Shown one piece after another: positions 1 through 8,349 of a DNA stretch of 64,000 nt (positions are counted from its first letter, which is position 1; the number at the start of each line of letters is the position of its first letter). Source of the stretch: Mycoplasmopsis columboralis (lineage in GTDB: Bacteria > Bacillota_I > Bacilli_A > Mycoplasmatales > Metamycoplasmataceae); assembly GCF_900660675.1 (NCBI RefSeq), contig NZ_LR215039.1, forward strand, positions 1-64,000. Reading direction: 5' to 3'. A model generated the notes under the pieces. It ran no database searches. It saw nothing but the letters and a program-made list of their open reading frames with translations, and was not told where the DNA came from. Position numbers and translations under genes: made by a program.

Positions 1-17
1 ATGAACAACGCAAATAG

Positions 18-737
18 TGAATACCTATTGAAAAATGCAAACTGAAAATTGATGAAGAAATTTTTCAAATTATCAATTTAAAAAGAAAAGCTCTTGTGCT
101 ATTTGCAATGTTGAACTGCTACTTTGAAAAGAATTCAGACAAAGTAGCAGTAAGCAGTTTAGATTTTAGAAAATTCAAATATGGAAATTGATCAATAGGA
201 GAAGAAAAATACTTTTCAAAATCAACCTTTTATCAGTCATTAAAAGACTTACAAAAAATGAAACTCATTAGTTTTGAAAATGAAAGAATTAAGCTTTTAA
301 GAAAGCTACACGAAAAAGGTAAAAGGTATTTTAAGGTTGATGATCAAGAAATGTTAAAGCAATTTGGAATGGTGAACCCAAAACAAATTTATTTTCAACT
401 CTTAAATATGTTTTTGTTGAAAGCAAATTCTCCAAAGGAAGTGATAAGAAAAAAGTCTGAATTTAGACATAGCGACATTCGTTATGGAGAAGTTTGAGAA
501 ATAGAAAAAAGAATTTTTAGAAAGTGAGAATTTAAAATATCTTTCAGTTATTTTCTAAAAAAGAATTTTTCATATTCATCAATTTGAAGACATTTTAATT
601 GCAAAATTTTCAAATCATTTAAAACAAATGCATTTAAGGTATTCAAAATTTTAAAAAATCTAATTAGACACGGGAAAAATCAATTTACAACAGAAAACAT
701 ATTTTTTCTTGAAACAATAACAGTTAAACAACTGTAA
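18..737 (+). CDS. winged-helix-like ICE protein, 5' end unclear
   Basis: An open frame of 239 codons follows an in-frame TAG at 15-17 and has no ATG, GTG or TTG near its beginning. The first plausible codons are ATA (21) or ATT (27). The ATG at window position 1 is in another frame. It would join this one if the A5 run at 30-34 had one more A, giving a product that starts M-N-N-A-N-S-E-Y. The N-terminal half (LVLFAMLNCYFEKNSDK, then a basic segment, then FYQSLKDLQKMKLI) looks like a winged helix-turn-helix of the replication-initiator or regulator kind. The C-terminal part is basic and aromatic (KKNFSYSSIWRHFNCK). It lies directly before the candidate oriT and relaxase, so a replication or transfer-regulation role is likely. 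This is inferred from fold and context only. Confidence 0.6.
720..735. repeat. small inverted repeat at the end of the first gene
   Basis: Perfect 6-bp arms ACAGTT and AACTGT around AAAC, overlapping the last codons of the upstream gene. There is no T-run, so it is not a typical terminator. Confidence 0.4.
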
Positions 738-748
738 ATTAAGAAATC

Positions 749-773
749 GTAAAAAGAGATCAATGATGGACTA
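749..773 (+). repeat. direct repeat, copy 1
   Basis: GTAAAAAGAGATC followed after a short variable part by TGGACTA. Copy 2 is at 889-913 with three mismatches and identical spacing. Possible binding site for the relaxase or an accessory protein. Confidence 0.6.
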
Positions 774-888
774 GGTAATACTTTATTATCTGTGAAAACA
801 AATAAAACGACAACTTGATTTTCAGTTTGCTAAAAGTCTTAGTTTTTTTCAGTTATTCAATTTTAGAGTCCAAAACTTGAAAAGCAAA

Positions 889-913
889 GTAAAAAGAGAT
901 CTATTTTGGACTA
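889..913 (+). repeat. direct repeat, copy 2
   Basis: Second copy of the 749-773 element, 140 bp downstream, with the same 13-bp block GTAAAAAGAGATC and the same TGGACTA ending. Confidence 0.6.
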
Positions 914-1015
914 TTAAGTAAGTATATAAACATTAAATAAACATTAGAGTATTTAACACAATGAAGGTAAAAAAGGTATTTGTGTTAATAAGGGGGTTCA
1001 ATTAGTAAAGGAGTA

Positions 1016-2266
1016 ATTTTTGCTTTAAAGAGAATAGTAAATAAAAACAACGCTCATAGATACAAAGACAAAACAAATAAAAAAGTTAACTGAAAATACT
1101 ATACCTGTAAAGATAAAAGAAACATAGTTGATTACATCACCAGAAACGATGCTTGTTTAAAAACATCTTTATCAAATTCTGAAATTAAAAAGTTAGTTGA
1201 AGAAAATGACAATAACTACAAACTAACTTTGAAAAAACTTTTAAATGAGCAAAGTAATTCTGGTTTATATCAAATTCACTCTTCAGAAGAAGTATCGCTA
1301 GTTGATATTAACGAAACCAAAAAGGTTTTTCAAAAAATAAAGTCAGATCAATTTATCTGAGATACGGTATTGAGTTTTACAGTGGAATATGCTAAAAAAC
1401 ATAACTTGTATTCACCCAGAGATTATGTTGAATATGCATCAAAAAATTTAAAGTGATTATTTGAAAAAGAAAAATTATCTTTCAAAGACTTAAATTTTTA
1501 TGCTACTTTACATACTAACTCAGACAACCCCCATTTGCATTTAGTGTTTTTTGAAAAAGAACAAAAGTTTATTAATACCAGAAATGGGAAAAAGACTTTT
1601 AGACAAAGTGGAAGATTTAAAAAAGCAAACTTAATCAAAAATCTTCAACATCTGAATAACTTAAAATCACCACAAGAGTTAGAAGAAATCTTTGAAACAA
1701 AAAAACAAGTGTGAAACACCAAGCACACTTTACAAAAAACATACAAACAAAGCATTGTTGAACAAAATAATTTTAAAAATTCAAATCAGAAAATTACTTT
1801 ACTTCAATATGAACTTTCAAAAATTAAATCACCACGCTTTAAAACTTTAAATGAAGAACTAAAACAAAAGGTTCTTAATGTTGTTGAAGAGTTAATTGAA
1901 AACAATGATGATTTGAGTAAGGAATTTTCAAAAATAACTGCATTGATAAATGAAACACCTTTTAACGATAAAGAAAAAAACAACTTTAAAGAAAAGGAGT
2001 TATCAGAACTTAAAACCAATTTAGCAAACACTTTAATTAAAGAATTGACAAACGAAAACAAATTAAAGTTAAATTACAGTTATTGAAGATTAAAAGAGAT
2101 AAACCCGCATTTAGCTATTAATTACACACCAAAAGTAAATGTCAATTCAGATAATGAATCTGATAAAGATAAATCTATCAGATTACCAAAAATTATTTAC
2201 AAAGCTTTAAAAAGCTACAAGAAAGCTTATGAAGTTTTCGGAACAACAAAAAATAAAAATTTATAG
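1016..2266 (+). CDS. HUH relaxase, MobL-like (conjugative nickase)
   Basis: About 416 residues. The segment HTNSDNPHLHLVFFEK (about residues 165-180) carries the paired histidines of HUH relaxases (PHxH). Upstream, VDYITRNDACL resembles the conserved N-terminal part of MobL-type relaxases. These enzymes nick oriT, attach covalently to the strand through a tyrosine and lead it into the transfer channel. The C-terminal third is lysine- and glutamate-rich and probably helical. The start is uncertain. There is a strong Shine-Dalgarno AAAGGAG at 1007-1013, but no ATG, GTG or TTG follows in frame, only ATT at 1016. An ATG at 961 would be joined if the G5 run at 992-996 lost one G. The ssb gene follows 9 bases after the stop. 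Relaxase identity is fairly sure; the MobL family and the start are not. Confidence 0.78.
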
Positions 2267-2275
2267 GAGAACAAT

Positions 2276-2761
2276 ATGAACAAAATTATTTTAAGTGGAA
2301 GAGTAAATTTAATGAAGTTTCAACTCAAACCAGTCAACGAAAATGAAAATAGAAAACTTTTAACTTTTTCTCTTGTGCATTCTGACTTTAATAAAAAAGA
2401 CAATGAAAGCGAACCGATGTATTTCAACTGTATTGTTTTTGGTAGCACAGCAGAGTTAATGACAAAGCATTTTCAAAACGGAGATCCAATTTTAATTAAT
2501 GGTTCATTAAATTCATACAAAGGAAAAGACAATAAATTCTACACAACAGTTGTAGTAGAAGAATTTGACTTTATGGAAACCAAAACACAAAAAGATTTTA
2601 GAAAAGCACGCAAAGAAGAATTGTTAGCTACAAAGAAAGAACCAAATAAAGAAAGTGTTCATAGCGAAGAAGAATTTTTAGAAGAATCTAAAAGAATTAG
2701 TGATGATGTTTCAAATTCATTTGAAGAAAATTCAAAAGAAGACTGAGAATGAGATATGTAA
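2276..2761 (+). CDS. ssb: ICE single-stranded DNA-binding protein
   Basis: 161 residues, starting MNKIILSGRVNLMKFQ, the usual OB-fold opening of bacterial SSBs. It continues with LLTFSLVHSD, YFNCIVFGSTAELM and DPILINGSLNSYKG, which match SSB strands. It would coat the transferred single strand in donor and recipient, and sits straight after the relaxase (RBS AGGAG). The tail is acidic with tryptophans and ends D-W-E-W-D-M instead of the usual D-D-D-I-P-F, so the last aromatic of the partner-binding tip is replaced by methionine. Two of its codons are TGA read as Trp, both in this tail. A second SSB-like gene is at 52688-53119. Confidence 0.9.
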
Positions 2762-2785
2762 AAAGAAAACGCTCTGGAACTAAAA

Positions 2786-3214
2786 ATGAAAAACAAATTG
2801 TTTAATGTTTATTCAGCTAAACGCAAAGACCAGCAAGACCCTAAATATTTTTTGACTTTATTTGAGATAGATGACAAAATCTTTTTTGTTGAAATAGTTA
2901 AAAACTTAAATGCTTTAAATGAACAAGATTTACAAAATACAATATCAGTTTTCTCAAATTCAAAAATGAGTAATTTGTATTGTGATTTAAATGCTGTTTA
3001 TATGAGCAACCAAGAAGAATTTTCGCAATTTAGTAAAGATGCTAATAAAGAACTTCTTTTAAATAATGTTGATGATATTTTCAAATTATCTGTTTTGACA
3101 AAAATTAATGAAGTAATTAAAAGCAATGATAATAAGGTAAATTTAGTTTATTTAAAAGCTGATTATCGCAACTTAGAAATATCAAACAAAAAAGAACCAG
3201 AAGTAAGTATGTAA
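2786..3214 (+). CDS. ICE protein of unknown function, Met-tailed
   Basis: 142 residues, acidic, no membrane segment. I do not recognise it from sequence. A beta-rich N-terminal half (YFLTLFEIDDKIFFVEIVKN) precedes CDLNAVYMSNQEEFSQF, then a helical part, a strand KVNLVYLKADY and a C-terminus ending E-V-S-M. The block around NAVYMSNQEEF and the later strand have counterparts in the proteins at 7512-8123 and 26215-26940, so the three may be paralogues. The RBS is weak (CTGGAAC). It lies in the ssb operon with 24 bases between. Confidence 0.6.
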   Translation: MKNKLFNVYSAKRKDQQDPKYFLTLFEIDDKIFFVEIVKNLNALNEQDLQNTISVFSNSKMSNLYCDLNAVYMSNQEEFSQFSKDANKELLLNNVDDIFKLSVLTKINEVIKSNDNKVNLVYLKADYRNLEISNKKEPEVSM

Positions 3215-3223
3215 AAGGTTTAT

Positions 3224-3718
3224 ATGAAAACCCTAAGTAAAGAAAAACAAAATGAAATTAAAGAATATCAAAAAACACTTAGTGAGAGTCAACTTAAAGA
3301 ATATGTATCTTTAAGAAGAAAAATATTTAAACAAAAAGAACTCTTAAACTATTATGAAGGGTCTTTGAAAATGCTTGTTGAATTATACAACCTTGATATA
3401 TCGTTAGATAACTTAAAAGAAATTTACAAAATACTTAAACTAGACAAAAGTTCCAAATGAGTTGAGATTTCTTTTGAAAGCAAATGAGTTAAAAGTTATA
3501 AAGAATGATATGAATTTTTAGATGAAGATTTAAAAAGTGAAGGTATTGATAATTCAAGAGCTTTAAAATGATCATTAGAATTGCTAAATAATTTCAATAA
3601 AAACGATAAATACATCGGACTTGAATTTGAAGATGAAGAAGAATTAGAGTTGTATTGTAAAGAAGAAATAATGCTATGAGCAATAGATGAATTGCTATTT
3701 GATAAAAAGAAAAATTAA
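3224..3718 (+). CDS. small acidic ICE protein, paralogue of 4283-4828
   Basis: 164 residues, helical and rich in Lys and Glu, with tryptophans (five TGA codons) in the second half. The segment LDISLDNLKEIYKILKLDKS matches LDVSLDNLKTINEIVNLDKS in the product of 4283-4828, with the same preceding helix, so the two genes are diverged duplicates. No known domain recognised. It begins 9 bases after the previous stop. Confidence 0.6.
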
Positions 3719-3756
3719 AAAAATAAATATGAAAAAAGACAAAGAAGGAAAAAATA

Positions 3757-4200
3757 ATGAAATACGAAAAAAACTTCGCTACCGATCTAATTGATCTTTA
3801 TTGCAATGATAAAAATTTAAATTTAAAACTATACACTTGACACGACAAAGTAGCTAAACAGTCTTTTTTTAAATTATCGCTACCAAATTTACCACAATAC
3901 TTTTTTATTGTTTATGCACCCTATGAAGAAAGCAAGGAACTTAACGAATTAAATAAATGATATTTTAATTTTGTAGATACAGAGAATTTTTCAAGCTATG
4001 AAATTAACGGTGGTAAGGGTCGTTTTTCACATTTAAGCTTTGAACTTTCAGATGTTTTGTTAAAAACTTTTCTAGTTTATTTAGAGAATCGCACCTATAA
4101 AAATATATATAGCAAAATAATGAAGGAATACGATGACTTTACAAAATGACTTAAAAGCTTAACTGTTGAAATGGTCGCACTATCAGAACGAAAAGAATAA
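3757..4200 (+). CDS. ICE protein of unknown function
   Basis: 147 residues with three TGA tryptophans. The start was chosen because AGAAGGA lies at 3741-3747, before ATG 3757; an earlier ATG at 3729 soon runs into a stop. Aromatic strands (YFFIVYAPYEES, FSHLSFELSDVLL) precede a C-terminal helix. The strand pattern is loosely like the other small beta-rich proteins of this block, but I cannot claim homology. Confidence 0.5.
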
Positions 4201-4282
4201 TAGCAAACTAATGACACTTACAAACTTTGACATATACAAATTGCAAAAGACATTAAATTTTTAAAAAAATAAAGGAGTAAAT

Positions 4283-4828
4283 ATGAAAAAAGAACAAAAA
4301 ACCATTAATATTTCAGAAATTTTAAATGCAAATGTAGTTGAACAAATTAAAACAGAAACTAACAAATTAAATTCAACACAACTTGAAGAATATTTAAAAA
4401 CCCAAAAAGAGCTTTTTGAAAACAAAGATGTTGTAGAAAATGACAAACTTTTAAGAGCTGTCTCTGATGTATATGCTCTTGATGTATCACTTGATAATTT
4501 AAAAACAATTAATGAAATTGTTAATTTAGATAAAAGCAACTCATATGTAGAAGAATACTTAGCAGAAAATGACATCTTTGATTATGACACCTTATGAGAT
4601 ATCTTTGATCAAAAACTTCAAAAAGAAGGTATGTCTGATGTAGGACTCTTATATATGTCTGAAAAACTTGTTAACAAAATCAACGATGATAATGAATGCA
4701 TTCAAATTAATGCTTACCAAAATGATTTAAATGTGTTGAAAAAAAGTGAAGTAATTGAAGAAATATTAGATTCTTTAACACTTGATTTAAAAGAAAAACA
4801 AACCAGCAACAACACAATGATTATGTAA
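4283..4828 (+). CDS. small acidic ICE protein, paralogue of 3224-3718, Met-tailed
   Basis: 181 residues behind a strong RBS (AAAGGAG). Mostly helical and acidic, with one TGA tryptophan. It shares the LDxSLDNLK...LDKS segment (about residues 72-91) with the product of 3224-3718. The C-terminus N-N-T-M-I-M ends in methionine, as several neighbours do. Function unknown. An inhibitor or adaptor role would fit its small, acidic, helical nature, but nothing proves it. Confidence 0.6.
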
Positions 4829-4837
4829 GGAATAAGT

Positions 4838-5791
4838 ATGGGAAAATCATCATTTAGCAAACCTTCTTCTTATGAGTATTATTGAAACGGTAAATTAATA
4901 CCTTTTGCAGAACGCATTCATCTTTTTTACAGCGAAGAAGATTACTTATTAGATCACATTGGTTTATCAGAAAAAGAACTTCAAAAATATAATGAAGAAA
5001 ACGATACTGATTATTTAAACAAAGAAGAATTAATTGAAGATATTTGAGACAATATTTATTCGTTTAGATCAACACAACTTAATTATTTTGATAGATTAGG
5101 AGAAATCACACCTTCTAAAAAAGCAATTGTAGAAGTTATAAATAACTTAAATAAAATTGATCCGTATTGACTTAATGTTTATGAAGATTCATATAAAGAA
5201 GAACTTGAACAAGAAGAAATTCAAGAATTTAATAAAGAACATAAAACTAAATACAAAACAAGTGAAGAAGTTTATAAACATAATTGGAAAACTTATTCAT
5301 TAGAAGAACAAATTGATTATCTATGAGAAATGATAGAAGATAGAGATAATGACAATGTAGAGCATTACACTTGAAGTGCAAATGATGAAGCTATAATAAT
5401 GTTTTCTCCTAATTATTATTCCGAAGAAGAAACTATTGTAAGTCAATTTATTGATAATGTAAGTTATATTATTAAAACAATTGTAGAAGATAACGAGCAA
5501 GCAGAAAAATATATTAAAGAAAATTCATTAGTTTTTACAAAAGATATTGATTTGCAATTTTTAGATCATTTAGATAAATCATTTTTAATGAATGAAGATC
5601 GCACCTTAGTTGAATCAAAAAATAATCTTTATTCATATGAAAAATTTTGTTTATTACCAAAAAGATTAGATTTTGACACAACAATTAAAAAATATGGTTA
5701 TGAAGAATTTGTTAATGATTTAGAAAGTAAAAAAGAAGAACGATGAAAAGAAATTTTTTCTTGAAAACTAAATAAAGAAATGACAATGTAG
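4838..5791 (+). CDS. acidic ICE protein of unknown function, Met-tailed
   Basis: 317 residues, strongly acidic, with runs of Glu and many Tyr and Asn. It uses both TGA (several) and one TGG for Trp. No signal peptide or membrane segment. RBS TAAGGA overlaps the stop of the previous gene, which suggests coupled translation. The C-terminus is N-K-E-M-T-M, another terminal Met but before a TAG stop. Not recognised. The composition (acidic, aromatic, long) would allow a DNA-mimic or anti-restriction role, but that is a guess. Confidence 0.6.
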
Positions 5792-5835
5792 AAATAGTAA
5801 TGAATAAAAACGAAACAATTAAAAAGTAAGACAAT

Positions 5836-7086
5836 ATGACAATTAAAGTTTTTGAAACATTTGCTGGTATTGGTTCACAACATAAAAGTATAAAAAATAT
5901 CAATTCTAAAAATGAAGATATCAAATTTGACATCATAGCAACTTCTGAATGAGATGCTCGTTGTATTATTGCTTATTCAGCAATGCATAATAAGTTAAAC
6001 GAAGAGACCATAGAAAAGACATTGAAAGCAAACAATTTATTAAATGAAGATCAAATTAATGAATATCTTTTAAAGAATGTTTTTTCTTTAAATAGTAAAA
6101 AACCTACAAACTCAATTACTAGCAAAGATTTAAATTTTAAAAAAGCTCTTGTAGTTGCTAATTTGATAAATAAAAATCATAGTGATATACAAAGTGTAGA
6201 ACCAAGTTTGATTGATCAATACAAAATTGATTTGATAACTTATTCTTCACCTTGTCAAGGACTTTCGTTAGCTAATATGGGTAGAGATAAAGGTATTAAA
6301 GATAATTCTTCAACTAGTCATTTAATATGACAAATTGGAAGAATTGTTAGTGAGTGTGAAAACAAACCAAAGTATTTACTTTTGGAAAATGTTAAAAATC
6401 TTGTTGGAAAATACTCTGCTGAATATCAAGAATGAACTGACTTTTTAAAGTTAAATGGTTATAAAACATTTACTGCTGTTTTAAATGCTCAAAAGCACGG
6501 TTCTTTACAGACAAGAGAACGAGTATTTGCTCTTAGTGTTTTAGAAGATATTAAAACTCCGTTTTTAAACGATCAACAATATCAAGAATATTTAGACAAC
6601 ATCGGAGCAAGTAATATTTTAAAAACTCAAAAAGAATTAGAAAGTAAATATAAAGAAATCTTTGATATTGATAATAAAAACACAAACGATTTTAATTGCA
6701 AAATAAGAAATACTCCTTCTAGAATTGAAATATTAAACAAAAATAAACCTTTGCATAATTTAGAGTTAGCAAGACAAAGAAATTTTGCAGTAAATACTTT
6801 AACAACTAGACAAGATAGACACCCTAACGCTGGTTATATCAAATGTGAAAACAATGATCCAAATTACTTAAATGCTCGTTTAATTACACCGCAAGAGTCT
6901 TTAAAAATAATGGGTTTTTCAGATCAAGATTATCAAAAATTAAAACCATTTATCAAACAAGGAATATTAAACAAAGAATGTTTATATCGCTTTGCTGGTA
7001 ATTCTATTGATATAAACCCTTTAAACTCTGTTTTTCAAGCTATTGTAAATGTAGAAAGATTAAATAAAACAAATAAGAAAGGTTAA
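5836..7086 (+). CDS. DNA (cytosine-5) methyltransferase
   Basis: 416 residues with the ordered motifs of C5 DNA methyltransferases: FETFAGIGSQ near residue 5 (S-adenosylmethionine binding), SSPCQG with catalytic Cys140, ENV at 184-186, QTRER at 225-229, and LITPQESLKIMGF plus AGNSI near the C-terminus. It transfers a methyl group to C5 of cytosine in a short target sequence set by the variable region (about 230-330). No restriction nuclease gene is next to it, so it may be an orphan that protects the element from host restriction or alters gene expression. A nine-codon ATG ORF lies just upstream. The 416-residue length is normal for the family. Confidence 0.93.
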
Positions 7087-7093
7087 AAATAGT

Positions 7094-7519
7094 ATGTATG
7101 TTAAAGTTTACGATAGTTGAACTTTGTCAAAGAAAAGAAAATTAAATTTGGGAATCGGTTTAATTAATTTTTCAATTTATTTTTTTCTCATTATTATTTT
7201 CTTATCAATTCTTTTCTATTCTCTTATTTGACAAGAAAAAGACAGTAATCTAAATATTGGAAAAATGGTTTTAATATTATTTCTCAAAGGAGCAAGTTTT
7301 GCTTGTTATATGTTTTGTGTAATTCTGATTAAAAGAAAATTAGAAGATAAATTATTTCATATAGATCGTTATAAAACTTACAAAGTAATTACAAAAAAGA
7401 TAGCTTTTATAACTAGATGAAGACTTGAACTTTTTGATATTAGCGAAACACAATTTAGAAATCTTGTTTCAAAAAAGATCAAATTTAAAAGAGTCTTAGC
7501 GACAGAAGCAGATGAATAA
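7094..7519 (+). CDS. small ICE membrane protein
   Basis: 141 residues with two membrane helices: about 22-45 (IINFSIYFFLIIIFLSILFYSL region) and about 58-80. A basic cytoplasmic C-terminal half follows. Start ATG 7094, 7 bases after the methyltransferase stop. Its end overlaps the next gene by 8 bases, so the two are probably translated together. No family recognised. Confidence 0.55.
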
Positions 7520-8123
7520 AAATAAGTTAAATCATAAATTAAGTTTAGAAAAAATAAAAACAGAATGATTTTTTTACGATCTAAATGTTTTTAACAGCGA
7601 CAAAAATATTAACTGATTATTTACTAAAAGAGATTTTAAAAAAATTCATTCTAAAAAATATAAATCTTGCGAACTTTGAGAAATGAAGTGTCTAAGCAAA
7701 CCGTATTCTTTTAAAATAAAAAAACTTCAATTGCTAAATAATAACAATAAATATGATGTTTTTGTTGATGTTTATTATTTAGATAATGAAAAGAAGACAT
7801 TTTCTTTTAAACCCAAATCAACAAGCAAATACATAAACCCTTGAATATCTTATTTAAGATATGATTTGCTTTTTGATTTTTACAGCGAAAGTTTAATCTA
7901 TGTTTGACAAAAACTAGATCCTAACGCAAAATATGCTGGAAAAGGAGAATCTGAATATATGGTCATTAAATCAAATATTATGCAAGTTGATCGTTCTGTT
8001 TTTGAAGATTATAAAAACCCAAAAATTCAAGAATTCATAAACAGCTATATGAATTTAGATTCAGAAGAATATGAAATATCTATTAAAAAAATTGATGTCA
8101 AACGAAATCAAAATGTAATGTAA
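7512..8123 (+). CDS. ICE protein of unknown function, Met-tailed
   Basis: 203 residues, six TGA tryptophans, soluble. Late in the protein VIKSNIMQVDRSVFEDY is followed by a helix and the strand YEISIKKIDV, then the tail Q-N-V-M. The same layout is seen in the proteins at 2786-3214 and 26215-26940. The N-terminal half differs among the three. Overlaps the preceding gene by 8 bases. Function unknown. Confidence 0.6.
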
Positions 8124-8155
8124 AAAATATTAACAACAACTAACAAAGGAGATAA

Positions 8156-8332
8156 ATGACAATTGCTAAAAAAATTAGTATTCAATACAAACAAGTAAGT
8201 AAGAGACTTGAAAAACTAAGTCAAGAAAAAGAGACACTTCAAAATAGATTACATCAAATCAATATTGAAACTTCTGATTTGAAAAGTTTTAAATCACAAG
8301 TTGACAAATTAGTTGGTTTAGAATCTAAATAA
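8156..8332 (+). CDS. 58-residue coiled-coil protein
   Basis: RBS AAAGGAG, then a short protein that is one predicted coiled coil (KRLEKLSQEKETLQNRLHQI) ending in LVGLESK. The end resembles the LVxLxGT modules of the next protein, so it may be a detached coil that pairs with that lipoprotein. Not in any family I know. Confidence 0.6.
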   Translation: MTIAKKISIQYKQVSKRLEKLSQEKETLQNRLHQINIETSDLKSFKSQVDKLVGLESK

Positions 8333-8349
8333 TTTTAGAAAGGACAAAA

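Larger units (their letters stand above)
738..1015. other. intergenic region before the relaxase, candidate oriT
   Basis: About 280 bases without a convincing gene. It holds a 25-bp direct repeat pair (749-773 and 889-913, 22 of 25 identical) and an inverted repeat with 9-bp arms (TTAACACAA at 953-961, TTGTGTTAA at 980-988). The second inverted-repeat arm is followed by a G5 run at 992-996. Direct repeats plus an inverted repeat next to a relaxase gene is the usual layout of an origin of transfer, where the relaxase nicks beside the inverted repeat. The assignment is an inference from position and structure. Promoters for the relaxase operon may also lie here. Confidence 0.4.

Noticed and set aside
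1-81. An ATG at position 1 opens a 26-codon frame.
   Set aside because: It stops at 79 and its continuation makes sense only with a base added; treated as a possible start of the next frame, not a separate gene.
5800-5831. Nine-codon ATG ORF before the methyltransferase.
   Set aside because: Too short to claim as a gene or leader; no attenuator structure seen.
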